From Hyphomicrobiales bacterium (lineage in GTDB: Bacteria > Pseudomonadota > Alphaproteobacteria > Rhizobiales > Ancalomicrobiaceae): DNA of 38,368 bases. Each line of letters opens with the position of its first letter. Positions within the stretch are counted from its first letter, which is position 1. Of the stretch, positions 1-8,538 are shown piece after piece. The notes under the pieces are model-generated. The model saw nothing but the letters and a program-made list of their open reading frames with translations, was not told where the DNA came from and made no database searches. The stretch lies in NCBI GenBank assembly GCA_021286855.1, contig JAJTBO010000028.1, positions 1 through 38,368 on the forward strand. The letters run 5' to 3'. The translations under genes were made by a program, and so were the position numbers.

Positions 1-1
1 G

Positions 2-154
2 GTGATGATCGGCAAGACGCTGTGGGAGGAGTTCTTCAACAACCGCGACTGGCCGGCGGCCTCCGCCGTGGCGATCGTGCTCCTGTTCCTCCTGGTGGCG
101 CCGATCGTGGTGTTCCAGAACGCTCAGGCCAAGGCCGAGGAGGCGGAGCGATGA
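2..154 (+). CDS. Polyamine-type ABC transporter permease, C-terminal end (partial)
   Basis: Only the last 50 codons are in the window; the gene enters from the left edge. The visible peptide has one hydrophobic helix (about AVAIVLLFLLVAPIVVF) followed by a charged tail rich in Ala, Glu and Lys, as at the end of PotB/PotH-type permeases. The stop codon overlaps the ATG of the next permease gene (ATGA), which indicates translational coupling and a two-permease transporter. The identification rests mainly on this coupling to the PotC/PotI-like gene; the fragment itself is too short to assign a substrate. Confidence 0.7.
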   Translation: MMIGKTLWEEFFNNRDWPAASAVAIVLLFLLVAPIVVFQNAQAKAEEAER

Positions 155-969
155 AACGGTTCACCTGGTTCAACGCGGTGTCGCTGACGCTCGGCTTCGC
201 CTTTCTCTACGTGCCGATCGTCATTCTGGTGATCTATTCCTTCAACGCCGGGCGCAACGTCGCGGTGTGGTCGGGCTGGTCGACGCATTGGTACGCCGAG
301 GTGTTCTCCGACGACCAGTTGCTCGACGCGGCCTGGGTGACGCTGAAGGTCGGGCTCCTCTCGGCGACGGTCGCGACCGTGCTCGGCACGATGGCGGCGA
401 TCGCGCTCGCCCGGATGGGGCGGTTCCCGGGACGTCTCCTCTTCACCGGCATGGTCTATGCGCCGCTGGTGATGCCGGAGGTGATCACCGGCCTGTCGCT
501 GCTCCTGCTCTTCGTCGCCGTCGACTTCGATCGCGGCTTCTGGACGATCACGCTCGCCCACATCACCTTCACGATGTGTTTCGTGGCGGTGGTGGTGCAG
601 TCGCGTCTCGTCGGCTTCGACCGCAGCCTCGAGGAGGCGGCGATGGACCTCGGCTGCCGGCCGGTCGAGACCTTCTTCCGCATCACCCTGCCGATCATCT
701 GGCCGGCGGTGATCTCGGGTTGGATGCTCGCCTTCACGCTGTCGCTCGACGATCTGGTCATCGCCTCCTTCGCCACCGGTCCGGGCGCGACGACGTTGCC
801 GATGAAGATCTATTCGGACGTCCGCCTCGGCGTGAAACCGGAAATCAACGCGGTCTGCACGCTGGTCATCGCCGTCGTGTCGATCGCGGTGATCGCCGCG
901 TCGCTCCTGACCAAGCGGCAGGAGATGGAGCGGGAACGGGCGGAACGCGCCGCCTTCGCGGAAGGGTGA
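151..969 (+). CDS. ABC transporter permease, PotC/PotI-like (putrescine/spermidine type)
   Basis: An inner-membrane permease subunit of 272 residues, the usual size of PotC/PotI. The start at 151 overlaps the stop of the preceding permease. Several hydrophobic segments are visible (about residues 14-32, 62-86, 105-125, 135-155, 190-215, 240-260). The inner-membrane-component EAA loop is seen around residues 167-190 (EEAAMDLGCRP then FFRITLP), the site that docks the ATPase. A segment like SLDDLVIASF-TGPGATTLP is typical of the polyamine permease family. The partner ATPase and binding protein must lie left of the window. Substrate specificity (putrescine, spermidine or another polyamine) is inferred from the family and is not proven. 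Confidence 0.88.
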   Translation: MKRFTWFNAVSLTLGFAFLYVPIVILVIYSFNAGRNVAVWSGWSTHWYAEVFSDDQLLDAAWVTLKVGLLSATVATVLGTMAAIALARMGRFPGRLLFTGMVYAPLVMPEVITGLSLLLLFVAVDFDRGFWTITLAHITFTMCFVAVVVQSRLVGFDRSLEEAAMDLGCRPVETFFRITLPIIWPAVISGWMLAFTLSLDDLVIASFATGPGATTLPMKIYSDVRLGVKPEINAVCTLVIAVVSIAVIAASLLTKRQEMERERAERAAFAEG

Positions 970-974
970 GAGAC

Positions 975-1322
975 ATGGTCGGCACGATCCGCATCGACAC
1001 CGAGGCCCGCCCCGATCTCGACGATCCGATCGCGGCGGAGAAGATCGTGTCGGGACGCCCGCTCACCGGGATCCGCGCGGCGCACGACGACGAGGGCCGT
1101 GGCTTCTGGTCGGGAGTATGGGCCTCGTCGGTCGGGGCCTGGCGGGTCGCCTATGACGAGATCGAGCTCTGCGTGATGCTCGAAGGCCGGGTCCGTCTCA
1201 CCGGCGACGACGGTTCGGTCGCCGAATATGCGGCCGGCGAGAGTTTCGTCATCCCGAAGGGCTTTTCCGGCGTCTGGGAGACGCTGGAGCCGGCGCGCAA
1301 GATCTACGCCGTGGTGGCGTGA
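975..1322 (+). CDS. Cupin domain protein (DUF861/cupin_3 type)
   Basis: A 115-residue single-domain cupin starting 5 bases after the permease stop, so probably the last gene of the polyamine transporter operon. Residues 45-110 form the small beta-barrel, with GVW, the ELCVMLEGRV segment, a GESFVIPKGF segment and a final KIYAVV strand. These match the EutQ/DUF861-like cupins often found beside polyamine or amino-acid catabolic genes. The usual metal-binding His residues of classic cupins are not obvious, as is common in this subfamily. Small-molecule binding linked to polyamine metabolism is an inference from position. The stop lies 4 bases from the convergent stop of the AsmA-like gene. Confidence 0.75.
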   Translation: MVGTIRIDTEARPDLDDPIAAEKIVSGRPLTGIRAAHDDEGRGFWSGVWASSVGAWRVAYDEIELCVMLEGRVRLTGDDGSVAEYAAGESFVIPKGFSGVWETLEPARKIYAVVA

Positions 1323-1326
1323 GCGT

Positions 1327-3078
1327 TCAGCGGGCCGGCGGGGCGATCGGCGGCACGATCGGGATCGGCGCGAGCGGCGGGGTCGGCGGGGTCGGCGGCA
1401 CCTGTTCGGGCATCGCCGGGGTGACCGTCAGTTTGCGGATCGAGCCCTCGACCTTGAGCGGAATTCGGATCTCGCCGTTCGGCGCGCCGGCGGCGCGCTG
1501 ATCGCGGAAGAAGGCGTGACCGCCGAGGTCGACGGAGCCGTCGGCGAGATCGCCGGATCCCTTCAGAGCGAAACGAGCGTCGGTTCCCGAAAGCTCCACC
1601 GCGTCGATGCGGGCGGTCGGGCCGGCCAGATGGACGTCGGCCTCGGCCTCGTTCCAGACCGTCTTGCGGGAGGAGGGCTTCGCCGACACCACGATCGGAT
1701 GAAAGCGGGTGACGTCGCCGAAAGGCGAGGCGCCGGTGATCGAAAGCGCGCGCGCCGAGAGGCGCAGGCGGCCGTCGATCGCCCCGACGCAGCCGCCGAG
1801 GGCGAGGCAGCGCATGCGTCCCTCGAAAGCGGCGGCGACCGCGCCGCCCTCGACGCCCTCGACGCCGAACAGGGCGCCGAGATCGGCGGCCGGCAGGTCC
1901 TTGGCGAGGGCGCGCAGATCGACCGACAGGCCCTTCGCGTCGAGGTCGCCGACGGCGATCACCGAGATCGGGCGGCCGAGCAGATCCGCATCGCCGAGCT
2001 CGGCGTTGAACCGACCGCCGGCGAGGTTGAGCGTGGCGGCGGCGTGGGCCAGTTTGAAACGCGGCGCGATCAGGCGCTTGGCGGAGAGGCGGAGGTCGAG
2101 GGCGAGGCCGGGGGCGACGAGCGGCACCGCCTTCCAGCCTTCGCCGAAGATCGGTTTGTCGGCGGCGACGGTGAGATCGGAGAAGGCGAGGGTGCCGCTC
2201 AGGGCCGGTTCGTCGCCGCCGGTGACCAGGGCGAGGCTGCCCTGCGCGGTGGACGGGCCGAGATCGAGGCGCAAGCCGCTGAGCGTGACGCCGGCGGGTT
2301 CGACGGCGAGGGTGGCGTCGAGCCGTGTCGGCGCGCGCACGAGATCGGCGAGGGGGCCGGCGCGAACCAGCGCGCCGACGCGCGGCGGATCGGCGAGGTC
2401 GAGCGAGAGCGCGCCGTCGAGGGCTCCGGCGATGTCGCGGCGGCGTCCGTTCGCCTTCAGGGCGAGGCCGGCGCCGTCGACGGCGAGCGACCAACGCGCC
2501 GTCGGCGCGGCGGCGGGCAGGGTGACGGAGAAATGGAAGGTCTCGCCGCGCCAACGCGCGGTGGCGGCGGCGTCGAGGGCGGCGGCCACCCCGCCATGGG
2601 CGAGGCTCGCCTCGGCGAGCTCGACGGGCTCGATCGAGCCGTCGCGCTCGATCTCGATCCGGCCGCGTTCGATGCCGAGGTCGATCGGCGGCAGGTCGCC
2701 GCCGCCGGCGAGGAGGGCGGCGAAGGTCGGAAGAGGGCGGTCGAGGCGGAGCCGTGGCGCGACGGCGCGCAATCCGGTCGGCTCGACGCGTCCGGCGAGA
2801 AGGGGGGCGAAGGCGATCGAGGCCTCGAGCCGCTCGGCTTCGGCGCGCACAAAGCCTGTCGCCGTCTCGACGAGCTTCGGCTCCAGCCAGACGATGCGCG
2901 GGGTCGGCAGCAGCCGCACTTCGGCGGCGCCGGTCAGATCGACGGGCGCGCCGATCCAGGCGCCCAAGGTCGCGGCGACTTCGGGACGCGCCGCCTCCGG
3001 CGCGATCGTCCCACGCAGGGCGAGCGCGCCGAAGAGAAGAGCGCCGACGGCGATCAGGGCGAGGATCCCGCGCCTCAT
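1327..3078 (-). CDS. AsmA family protein
   Basis: A 583-residue protein with an N-terminal hydrophobic anchor (about residues 4-22), followed by a long Ala/Leu/Asp/Gly-rich beta-repeat region typical of AsmA-like proteins. Near the start it has the family-like pattern of a small domain with LGAWIGAPVDLTG and VRLLPTPRIVW. The C-terminus is Pro-rich (from about residue 555). AsmA-family members sit in the inner membrane facing the periplasm; larger relatives (TamB, YdbH, YhdP) bridge the envelope and move phospholipid, and a related envelope role is likely here but not shown. It is convergent with the cupin gene and has no obvious operon partner. The start ATG at 3078 has only a weak ribosome site. 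Confidence 0.8.
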   Translation of the reverse strand: MRRGILALIAVGALLFGALALRGTIAPEAARPEVAATLGAWIGAPVDLTGAAEVRLLPTPRIVWLEPKLVETATGFVRAEAERLEASIAFAPLLAGRVEPTGLRAVAPRLRLDRPLPTFAALLAGGGDLPPIDLGIERGRIEIERDGSIEPVELAEASLAHGGVAAALDAAATARWRGETFHFSVTLPAAAPTARWSLAVDGAGLALKANGRRRDIAGALDGALSLDLADPPRVGALVRAGPLADLVRAPTRLDATLAVEPAGVTLSGLRLDLGPSTAQGSLALVTGGDEPALSGTLAFSDLTVAADKPIFGEGWKAVPLVAPGLALDLRLSAKRLIAPRFKLAHAAATLNLAGGRFNAELGDADLLGRPISVIAVGDLDAKGLSVDLRALAKDLPAADLGALFGVEGVEGGAVAAAFEGRMRCLALGGCVGAIDGRLRLSARALSITGASPFGDVTRFHPIVVSAKPSSRKTVWNEAEADVHLAGPTARIDAVELSGTDARFALKGSGDLADGSVDLGGHAFFRDQRAAGAPNGEIRIPLKVEGSIRKLTVTPAMPEQVPPTPPTPPLAPIPIVPPIAPPAR

Positions 3079-3239
3079 GCCGGTCGGTCCGCGTGCGGTC
3101 GTTCAGCGATCATGGCTCCGGGTTATCCGGCGCTCGCCTTCGTTGCAACGGCGCGCAGGTGGCGAAGCGCGAAAACCCGGCGATCTTCCACGACTTTGAC
3201 GTGCCGCCGGAGGTTGTCGCAGGGCTATGGCGCCCGATT

Positions 3240-4220
3240 TCAGCCGACGACGACGCGCGGCGTCCGGCCGGCGAGGACGGCGGCGCACCAATCGCGGTCG
3301 ATGTTGCCGCCGGTCAGGACGACCGCGGCGCGGCGGCCGCGCCAGCGCTCCTTTTCCTGGGTCAAGGCGGCGAGCGCGGCGGCGCCGGAGCCTTCGGCGA
3401 CGTTGTGGGTGGCGGTGAACAGCAGCCGGGTCGCCTCGGCGATCGCTTCGTCGTCGACGGCGACGATGCGGGAGAGGCCGCGGCGCATGATCGCCAGGGC
3501 CTCGGGCGAGGGGCAGCGCACCGCCATGCCGTCGGCGAAGGTGTCGGCGGGATGATGCGTCTCGACGAGAGCGGGGCCTTCCAGGGACTGCTTGTAGGCG
3601 TCGGCGCGGGTGGAGACGACGCCGACGATCTCGACGGCGTGGCCGAGGGCGGCCTTGGCCTCGATCAGGCCGCAGACGCCGGAGCCGAGCCCGATCGGAG
3701 CGAAGACCACGTCGAGATCGGGCACGGCGCGGAAGAGCTCGACGCCGTAGGTGCCGACGCCGGTGACCAGATCCATGTGGAAGGAGGGGACGGTCTCGAA
3801 ACCGCGTTCGGCGGCGACGCGCGGCACGGCGGCCTTGGCCTCGTCGAAGTCGACGCCGATCTCGATCACCTCGGCGCCGAAGGCGCGCATGGCGGCGTTC
3901 TTCTCGGGCGAATTGCCGTGCGGCACCAGGATGACGCAGCCGACGCCCCGGGCGCGCGCGGCGAAGGCGAGCGACTGGCCGTGGTTGCCGCGGGTGGCCG
4001 AGACGATGCCGCGCACGTCGGGCTTCGCAGCGAGCAGGCGATCGACGAAGACGAGGCCGCCGCGCACCTTGAAGGCGCCGGTCGGGGTATGGTTCTCGTG
4101 CTTGACCCAGGTCTCGACGCCGAGGGCCTCCGCGATCAGCGGCCAGGCGTATTGCGGCGTCGGCGCGACATGGGGGGCGATCAGACGGGCGGCGGCGTCG
4201 AATTCTGCGAGGGTGGGCAT
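3240..4220 (-). CDS. Threonine dehydratase-like PLP enzyme (fold type II)
   Basis: A 326-residue enzyme of the serine/threonine dehydratase family. The PLP Schiff-base lysine is K51 in HTPTGAFKVRGG (standard family motif S/T-x-S/A-F-K-x-R-G). An SATRGNHGQSLA segment (residues about 73-84) and a glycine-rich phosphate loop GLGSGVCG are visible, and the C-terminus has VLTGGNID. There is no regulatory ACT domain, so it resembles catabolic or unspecialised dehydratases rather than biosynthetic IlvA. Members deaminate L-threonine or L-serine to 2-oxo acids; some act on hydroxyectoine-derived or hydroxy-aspartate substrates, so the substrate is uncertain. It is a single gene whose upstream region carries a tandem dyad operator (4300-4352), suggesting a dedicated regulator. 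Confidence 0.85.
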   Translation of the reverse strand: MPTLAEFDAAARLIAPHVAPTPQYAWPLIAEALGVETWVKHENHTPTGAFKVRGGLVFVDRLLAAKPDVRGIVSATRGNHGQSLAFAARARGVGCVILVPHGNSPEKNAAMRAFGAEVIEIGVDFDEAKAAVPRVAAERGFETVPSFHMDLVTGVGTYGVELFRAVPDLDVVFAPIGLGSGVCGLIEAKAALGHAVEIVGVVSTRADAYKQSLEGPALVETHHPADTFADGMAVRCPSPEALAIMRRGLSRIVAVDDEAIAEATRLLFTATHNVAEGSGAAALAALTQEKERWRGRRAAVVLTGGNIDRDWCAAVLAGRTPRVVVG

Positions 4221-4299
4221 GACGGTCTCTCGGTTCTCCGGCGTGGCGTGACGCCGTAGAACCTAGTGCCATCAGATCGAAAAAATCAAATTCCGATTT

Positions 4300-4352
4300 C
4301 CAATAATCTCATCAATATTGGTAATATATGCCAATACGAGGCAAATTATTGG
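4300..4352. promoter_or_regulatory. Tandem CCAATA-N10-TATTGG dyad operator
   Basis: Two identical 22-bp dyads, CCAATA-N10-TATTGG, lie at 4300-4321 and 4331-4352. The four half-sites are spaced evenly at about 15-16 bp. The outermost arms extend to a perfect 11-bp inverted repeat (4297-4307 with 4345-4355), so the whole element is symmetric around 4326. The stretch is strongly AT-rich in an otherwise GC-rich region. It lies 80-132 bases upstream of the threonine dehydratase-like gene and just after the kinase stop, so the dehydratase gene is the likely target. A multimeric regulator such as an Lrp/AsnC-type or LysR-type protein would fit, but this is inference. Confidence 0.6.
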
Positions 4353-4362
4353 AAACTAATTC

Positions 4363-7300
4363 TCATCCTGCGAGGACCCTCGTCACCGGGAAGGTGATCG
4401 AGGCGAGGGTGCCCTGACCGACGGTCGAGTCGATCCGGAAAGCGGCGCGGTTGGCCTCCGCCAGCGCCTTGGTGAGCGGCAGGCCGAGGCCGGTGCCGCC
4501 GGAGCGGGAGCGGGTGGTGTGGAGCTGACGGAACGGCTCCATCGCCGTCTGCAGCTCCTTCTCGCTCATGCCGTAACCGGTGTCGCGGACGCGCAGCACC
4601 ACCTCGCCGTTGTCCTCGAGGGTGATCGAGACGATCACCTGACCGCCGGCGGGCGTGAACTTGACGGCGTTGGAGAGCAGGTTGAGCACCACCTGACGCA
4701 TCGAGCGCGGATCGGCGACGACCGGCGGCACGTCGGAGGGCAGCGACGAGCGGATGATGATGCGCTCGCGATTGGCCTGCGGCTGCATCAGCGCGACGCA
4801 TTCGCCGACCACCTCGGCGAGCGGCACCGCCTCGAAGCGCAGATCCATCTTGCCGGCCTCGACCTTGGAGAGGTCGAGCAGGTCGTTGACCAGGCTCATG
4901 ATGTGGCTGCCGGAGACGTGGATGTCGCGCAGATAGTCCTTGTAGCGGTCGTTGCCGATCGGGCCGAAGCGCTCGTCGAGCATCAGCTCGGAGAAGCCGA
5001 TGATGGCGTTCAAGGGCGTGCGGATCTCGTGCGAGATGCGGGCGAGGAAGTCGGACTTGTGGATCGAGGCCTCTTCGGCGCGGCGGCGGGCGGCGGTGAG
5101 CTCTTCTTCCGACTTCTTCCACTGGGTGATGTCGCGCAGCACGGCGCAATATTTGGCGACCGGGCCGATCGAGACGCGACCGATCGTCATGAACAGCGGG
5201 ATCAGCCCCTCGGGGGCGACGACGCCGATCACCTCGCGACCGTCGTTGAGCACGGAGGCGACGCCGTTCGAGGCGAGGCCGTCGAGATAGTCCATCGCCG
5301 AGCGCCGGCTCTCGGGCGCGAGCCGGTCGGCGAGCGGGCGGCCGATCATGGCGCGGCGCTCGACGCCGAACAGCGCTTCCGCCGCGGCGTTGGCGGAGAG
5401 CACGAGGCCGGAGCCGTCGAGGATCAGGACGCCGTCGGTGGCGGTGTCGACGATCGCCTGCAGCTCGACGATGCGGTCGGCGTGGGCTTCGTCGGTCGCC
5501 GTGGGGGCGGGCGGCGCGGTTTCGGCGCGGCGACGCTCGGCGAGCGTCAGCATCAGGGCCGACGCGCCGTTCCACGGCACCGTGGCGATCTGCGCGTCGC
5601 AGGGCACGACCGAGCCGTCGCGGGCGATCACCGGCATCACGCGGACGCCGGCGTCTTCGAAGCGATGGGCGACGTGCGGCCCGGCGAAGAGCGCGTCGAG
5701 GCCGCCGGCGGCGGCGAGCGTCGTGAGGTCGGGATAGCGCAGCAGGTTCAGAAAGCGCTCGTTGGCGTAGACGAGAACGTCGTCGCGCACCAGGGCGACG
5801 GCGATCGGCAGGCGATCGATCAGACGCGGGTCGATCCCGCCGGCGCGAAGCGGCGGGGCGATCTCGGCCGCAGAGGTCGACGCGGTCGGCGCAGTCGGCG
5901 CGTCGGCGGCGGGCGTCGGCGATGTGACGGCGCGTTCGCGCGGCGGGCGGCGCTCGGCGACGGCCGGTTCGCCTTCGATGCGGGCGCCGAGCACTTCGGC
6001 GATCTGACGGAAGGCGGAGCGTTCCGGCGCGGAGAGGCGCGCCGCCTCTTCGGGCGTGCGGACGACGCCGTTCGGATCGACCAGACGGATGGCGGCGCGC
6101 GGCTCGGCGGCGGCCTCGGCGGCGTTCGTCGACGGGCCGGCGGGTTCCGCGAGGAGGAGCGTCGCCGGCGGGGCGGCGGGCAGGGCCTCGGGCGAAGCGG
6201 CTTTCGTGGGCGCGGCGAAGATCGGATCGTCGCCGATCTCGCCGGCGAAGGCGGGTTCGATCGGATGATCCGGCTCGACGGCGGCGCTCTCCGGGTCGCC
6301 GGCGTAGAGCGGCGGCTCGGCCAGCGTCTCGACGACGCAGGCGATTTCGGCTTCGTCGTCGGTCGTGACCGTGGCGGGCGTCGTCGCGGCGAGGCGCAGC
6401 CCGAGGCCGGCGGGATCCGGCACGGCGGCCTCGGCGCGGCAGGTGCCGAAGCCTCGGAAGCCGCCGAAGGCGCGACCGCGATCGAACATCGGCAGAGCGG
6501 CGAGATCGACCGGCAGGCGCAGGGCCTCGCCTTCGATCGGCCAGAGCACGGTGCGGCCGCTCCAGGTGTCGTGGCGCGACAGGGCGGCGGCGACGGCGCC
6601 GTCGGCGTCGAGGCCGAAACGGGCGGCGACCTCGTCCCAACGCGCGCCGACGACGTCGGCGGCGGCGGGGCCGACGACCTCGGCGAATTCCGGCGAGATC
6701 AGAGTGAAGCGACGCTCGGCGTCCATCTGCCAGACGAACTTGACGGTCTGGGCGAGCGGCACGAAGCGCCCGACGTCGGCGGCGGCTTCGGTGGTTTCGG
6801 CGTCCTCGGCAGTCGCCGGGGCCGCTTCGGCGTTCGCAACGGCCGTGTCGACGGGCTCGGAGGCCGGCTGGGCGGCGAGGAGGAGCGTCGCCGGTTCGGG
6901 CAGGACGTCTTCGACCTCGATCGCGCGCTCGCCTTCGGCGAGGGCGACGGCGACCAGCGGCGGCGGTTCGACCGGCGCGACCAGGCCCGGCGGCGGCGCG
7001 ATCTCCTCGTCGACGTCGACGTCGACGTCGTCGGGTTGGGCGACGGCGTGTTCGGGCTCGGTGGTCACGCCGGGCTCGGCGGCCGATGTGAGCGGCGTCG
7101 CGGCGGCGACGGGCGTTTCGCCGACGATCGTCGTCTCGGCGACCGGCGCGAAAGCCTCGACGAGCGCAGCGGCCGTCGCCGGCTCGGCGGTGGTCGGCGA
7201 GACGGTCTCGGAAAGGTCGGCGCGGCTCCAGGCGTCGGCGAGATGGGCGTCGGTCTCGTCTTCCTCGAACCAGGGATCGAGCGCCATCGGCGGCGCGGCG

Positions 7301-8244
7301 ACGAAGCGGTCCTCGTCGATCTCGATCTCATCGGCGTCGGCGTCGGCGTCTGCGGCGACGGTCGAGCCGGCCTCGGCGATCTCTGCGATCTCGGCGGCGG
7401 CGTCGGGCGCGACCGCGACGGGCGGAAGGCGCGGTTCGTCGAGGCGCGCGGCGGCGGCGAGCGGCGGCGTCGCGTCTTCGATCGGGGGCTCGTCGAGCGG
7501 GGCCGTGTCGAGCAGAGCCATGTCTGGGAGGACTTCGACGGTCGACGCCGCGGCGAGCGGCGCGACGGCCGTCTCGGCGGCGCGGCCGTGATCGGCGCGG
7601 TCACGATCGGCGCGGGCCGGGCCGAGGCGCAGCAGCCGACGGGCGTCGGGGCGATCGCCGAGGCGGACGAGGGCGAGGTCGTGGCGGCGGTCGCCGTCGA
7701 CGAGCGTGCGCTCGAGCACGGCGACGTCGTCGCCTTCGCCGAGGACGGCGGCGATCTCGGTCTCCAATCCTTCGGCGAGACCGAAGTCGCCGAAGGCGGC
7801 GACGATGTCGCCGTCGGCGTCGAACAGGGCGGCGAGGCCGCCGTCGGCGGCGAAGGGCGCGAGGCCGGCTTCGGGCGCGAGCTCGACCTCGGCGCGGCCG
7901 TCGACCACGGCGACGACGGCGTCGTCGCTCTCGATCGGGCGGCGCAACACGACGGTGCGCAGCATCGGACGTCCGGCTTCGGTGAAGCGGAGCAGTTCGC
8001 GGGCCTCCTCGCCCGGGCGGGCGCGGGCGGCGAAGCGGGCGATGCGTTCGGCGAGGCGCGGGTCGAGGCCGAGCGGGCCGCCCCAGCGCGCGTCGGGACC
8101 GAGAAGGGCGGCGGCGGCGACGTTGGCGAAGCCCAGCCGGCGGCCGCCGTCGACCGCCACCAGGGCGGGGCGCGCGTCGCCGATCAGGTCGCCCACGCCG
8201 TCCAGCGCGACGATCGGCCAGATCGCAGCGAATTCGTCGATCAT
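4363..8244 (-). CDS. pdhS: Large cytoplasmic PAS sensor histidine kinase, PdhS-type cell-cycle kinase
   Basis: About 1293 residues with no membrane segment, so soluble. The start at 8244 is preferred because GAGAAGG precedes it; an in-frame ATG at 8298 is possible. Residues roughly 1-230 form an N-terminal sensor region, then about 250-510 is a long Ala/Glu/Asp/Pro-rich linker. PAS-like domains follow at about 510-625 (contains the family-like KFVWQMDAERRFTLISPEF), 805-900 and 925-1045. The kinase core has the H-box with phospho-acceptor His1072 (SHEIRTPLN), then N, G1 and G2 boxes (LLSNAVKFTP, RDTGYGMS, GGTGLGLPL). This DivJ/PleC/PdhS class acts on DivK in known alphaproteobacteria. Brucella PdhS is similar but shorter. 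A CtrA box lies 135 bases upstream. Assignment to PdhS rather than another paralogue is inference. Confidence 0.8.
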   Translation of the reverse strand: MIDEFAAIWPIVALDGVGDLIGDARPALVAVDGGRRLGFANVAAAALLGPDARWGGPLGLDPRLAERIARFAARARPGEEARELLRFTEAGRPMLRTVVLRRPIESDDAVVAVVDGRAEVELAPEAGLAPFAADGGLAALFDADGDIVAAFGDFGLAEGLETEIAAVLGEGDDVAVLERTLVDGDRRHDLALVRLGDRPDARRLLRLGPARADRDRADHGRAAETAVAPLAAASTVEVLPDMALLDTAPLDEPPIEDATPPLAAAARLDEPRLPPVAVAPDAAAEIAEIAEAGSTVAADADADADEIEIDEDRFVAAPPMALDPWFEEDETDAHLADAWSRADLSETVSPTTAEPATAAALVEAFAPVAETTIVGETPVAAATPLTSAAEPGVTTEPEHAVAQPDDVDVDVDEEIAPPPGLVAPVEPPPLVAVALAEGERAIEVEDVLPEPATLLLAAQPASEPVDTAVANAEAAPATAEDAETTEAAADVGRFVPLAQTVKFVWQMDAERRFTLISPEFAEVVGPAAADVVGARWDEVAARFGLDADGAVAAALSRHDTWSGRTVLWPIEGEALRLPVDLAALPMFDRGRAFGGFRGFGTCRAEAAVPDPAGLGLRLAATTPATVTTDDEAEIACVVETLAEPPLYAGDPESAAVEPDHPIEPAFAGEIGDDPIFAAPTKAASPEALPAAPPATLLLAEPAGPSTNAAEAAAEPRAAIRLVDPNGVVRTPEEAARLSAPERSAFRQIAEVLGARIEGEPAVAERRPPRERAVTSPTPAADAPTAPTASTSAAEIAPPLRAGGIDPRLIDRLPIAVALVRDDVLVYANERFLNLLRYPDLTTLAAAGGLDALFAGPHVAHRFEDAGVRVMPVIARDGSVVPCDAQIATVPWNGASALMLTLAERRRAETAPPAPTATDEAHADRIVELQAIVDTATDGVLILDGSGLVLSANAAAEALFGVERRAMIGRPLADRLAPESRRSAMDYLDGLASNGVASVLNDGREVIGVVAPEGLIPLFMTIGRVSIGPVAKYCAVLRDITQWKKSEEELTAARRRAEEASIHKSDFLARISHEIRTPLNAIIGFSELMLDERFGPIGNDRYKDYLRDIHVSGSHIMSLVNDLLDLSKVEAGKMDLRFEAVPLAEVVGECVALMQPQANRERIIIRSSLPSDVPPVVADPRSMRQVVLNLLSNAVKFTPAGGQVIVSITLEDNGEVVLRVRDTGYGMSEKELQTAMEPFRQLHTTRSRSGGTGLGLPLTKALAEANRAAFRIDSTVGQGTLASITFPVTRVLAG

Positions 8245-8378
8245 CGACGCACCTTCTCTCTCTCGTGAGGCGGCGGCGAAAGATTTCGTCGACGCCACGG
8301 CGGGTTTTCCGCGACGAAGCGTCGCGAAGATCCCGCCGTGCGGCGCGCCGGCACGGCGGCGCCATCACGATCGTGTCA

Positions 8379-8393
8379 TTAACCTCTCGTTAA
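8379..8393. promoter_or_regulatory. CtrA box (TTAA-N7-TTAA)
   Basis: TTAACCTCTCGTTAA is an exact match to the established CtrA consensus TTAA-N7-TTAA. It is centred about 140 bases upstream of the PdhS-like kinase start and about 315 bases upstream of the divergent phasin gene. Because ctrA is in the same window, direct control of the kinase by CtrA is plausible. Confidence 0.65.
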
Positions 8394-8450
8394 TATAGTC
8401 GAAACGGCCTTCGGGTCCACAAATGCGGAGGGCTCGCCCCCGCCCTTCGC

Positions 8451-8476
8451 GCCGCAGGGTTAAGCCGCAGGGTTAA
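8451..8476. repeat. Perfect 13-bp tandem direct repeat
   Basis: GCCGCAGGGTTAA occurs twice back to back. Each copy ends in TTAA, giving TTAA-N9-TTAA, two bases longer than a CtrA box. It could be a regulator half-site pair or a simple slippage duplication. Confidence 0.6.
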
Positions 8477-8538
8477 TCGCCGCGCCGCGTCGCGGTCCGA
8501 CGAGGCTCGTCGAAAATGCGACCCTACGGAAGTCAATG

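Noticed and set aside
1228-3555. Long plus-strand frame across the AsmA-like gene
   Set aside because: Low-complexity Arg/Gly/Glu sequence; the minus-strand frame has an N-terminal anchor and AsmA-like repeats.
7009-7030. GTCGAC repeat run as a possible CRISPR or satellite element
   Set aside because: Short in-frame repeats encoding Asp-Val runs inside the kinase linker; no spacers and no array.
4519-8268. Very long open frame (1249 codons) on the plus strand opposite the kinase gene
   Set aside because: It is antisense to a gene with clear kinase motifs. In GC-rich DNA stop codons are rare, so long opposite-strand frames are expected; the product is Arg/Gly/Asp-rich low-complexity sequence with no domain.
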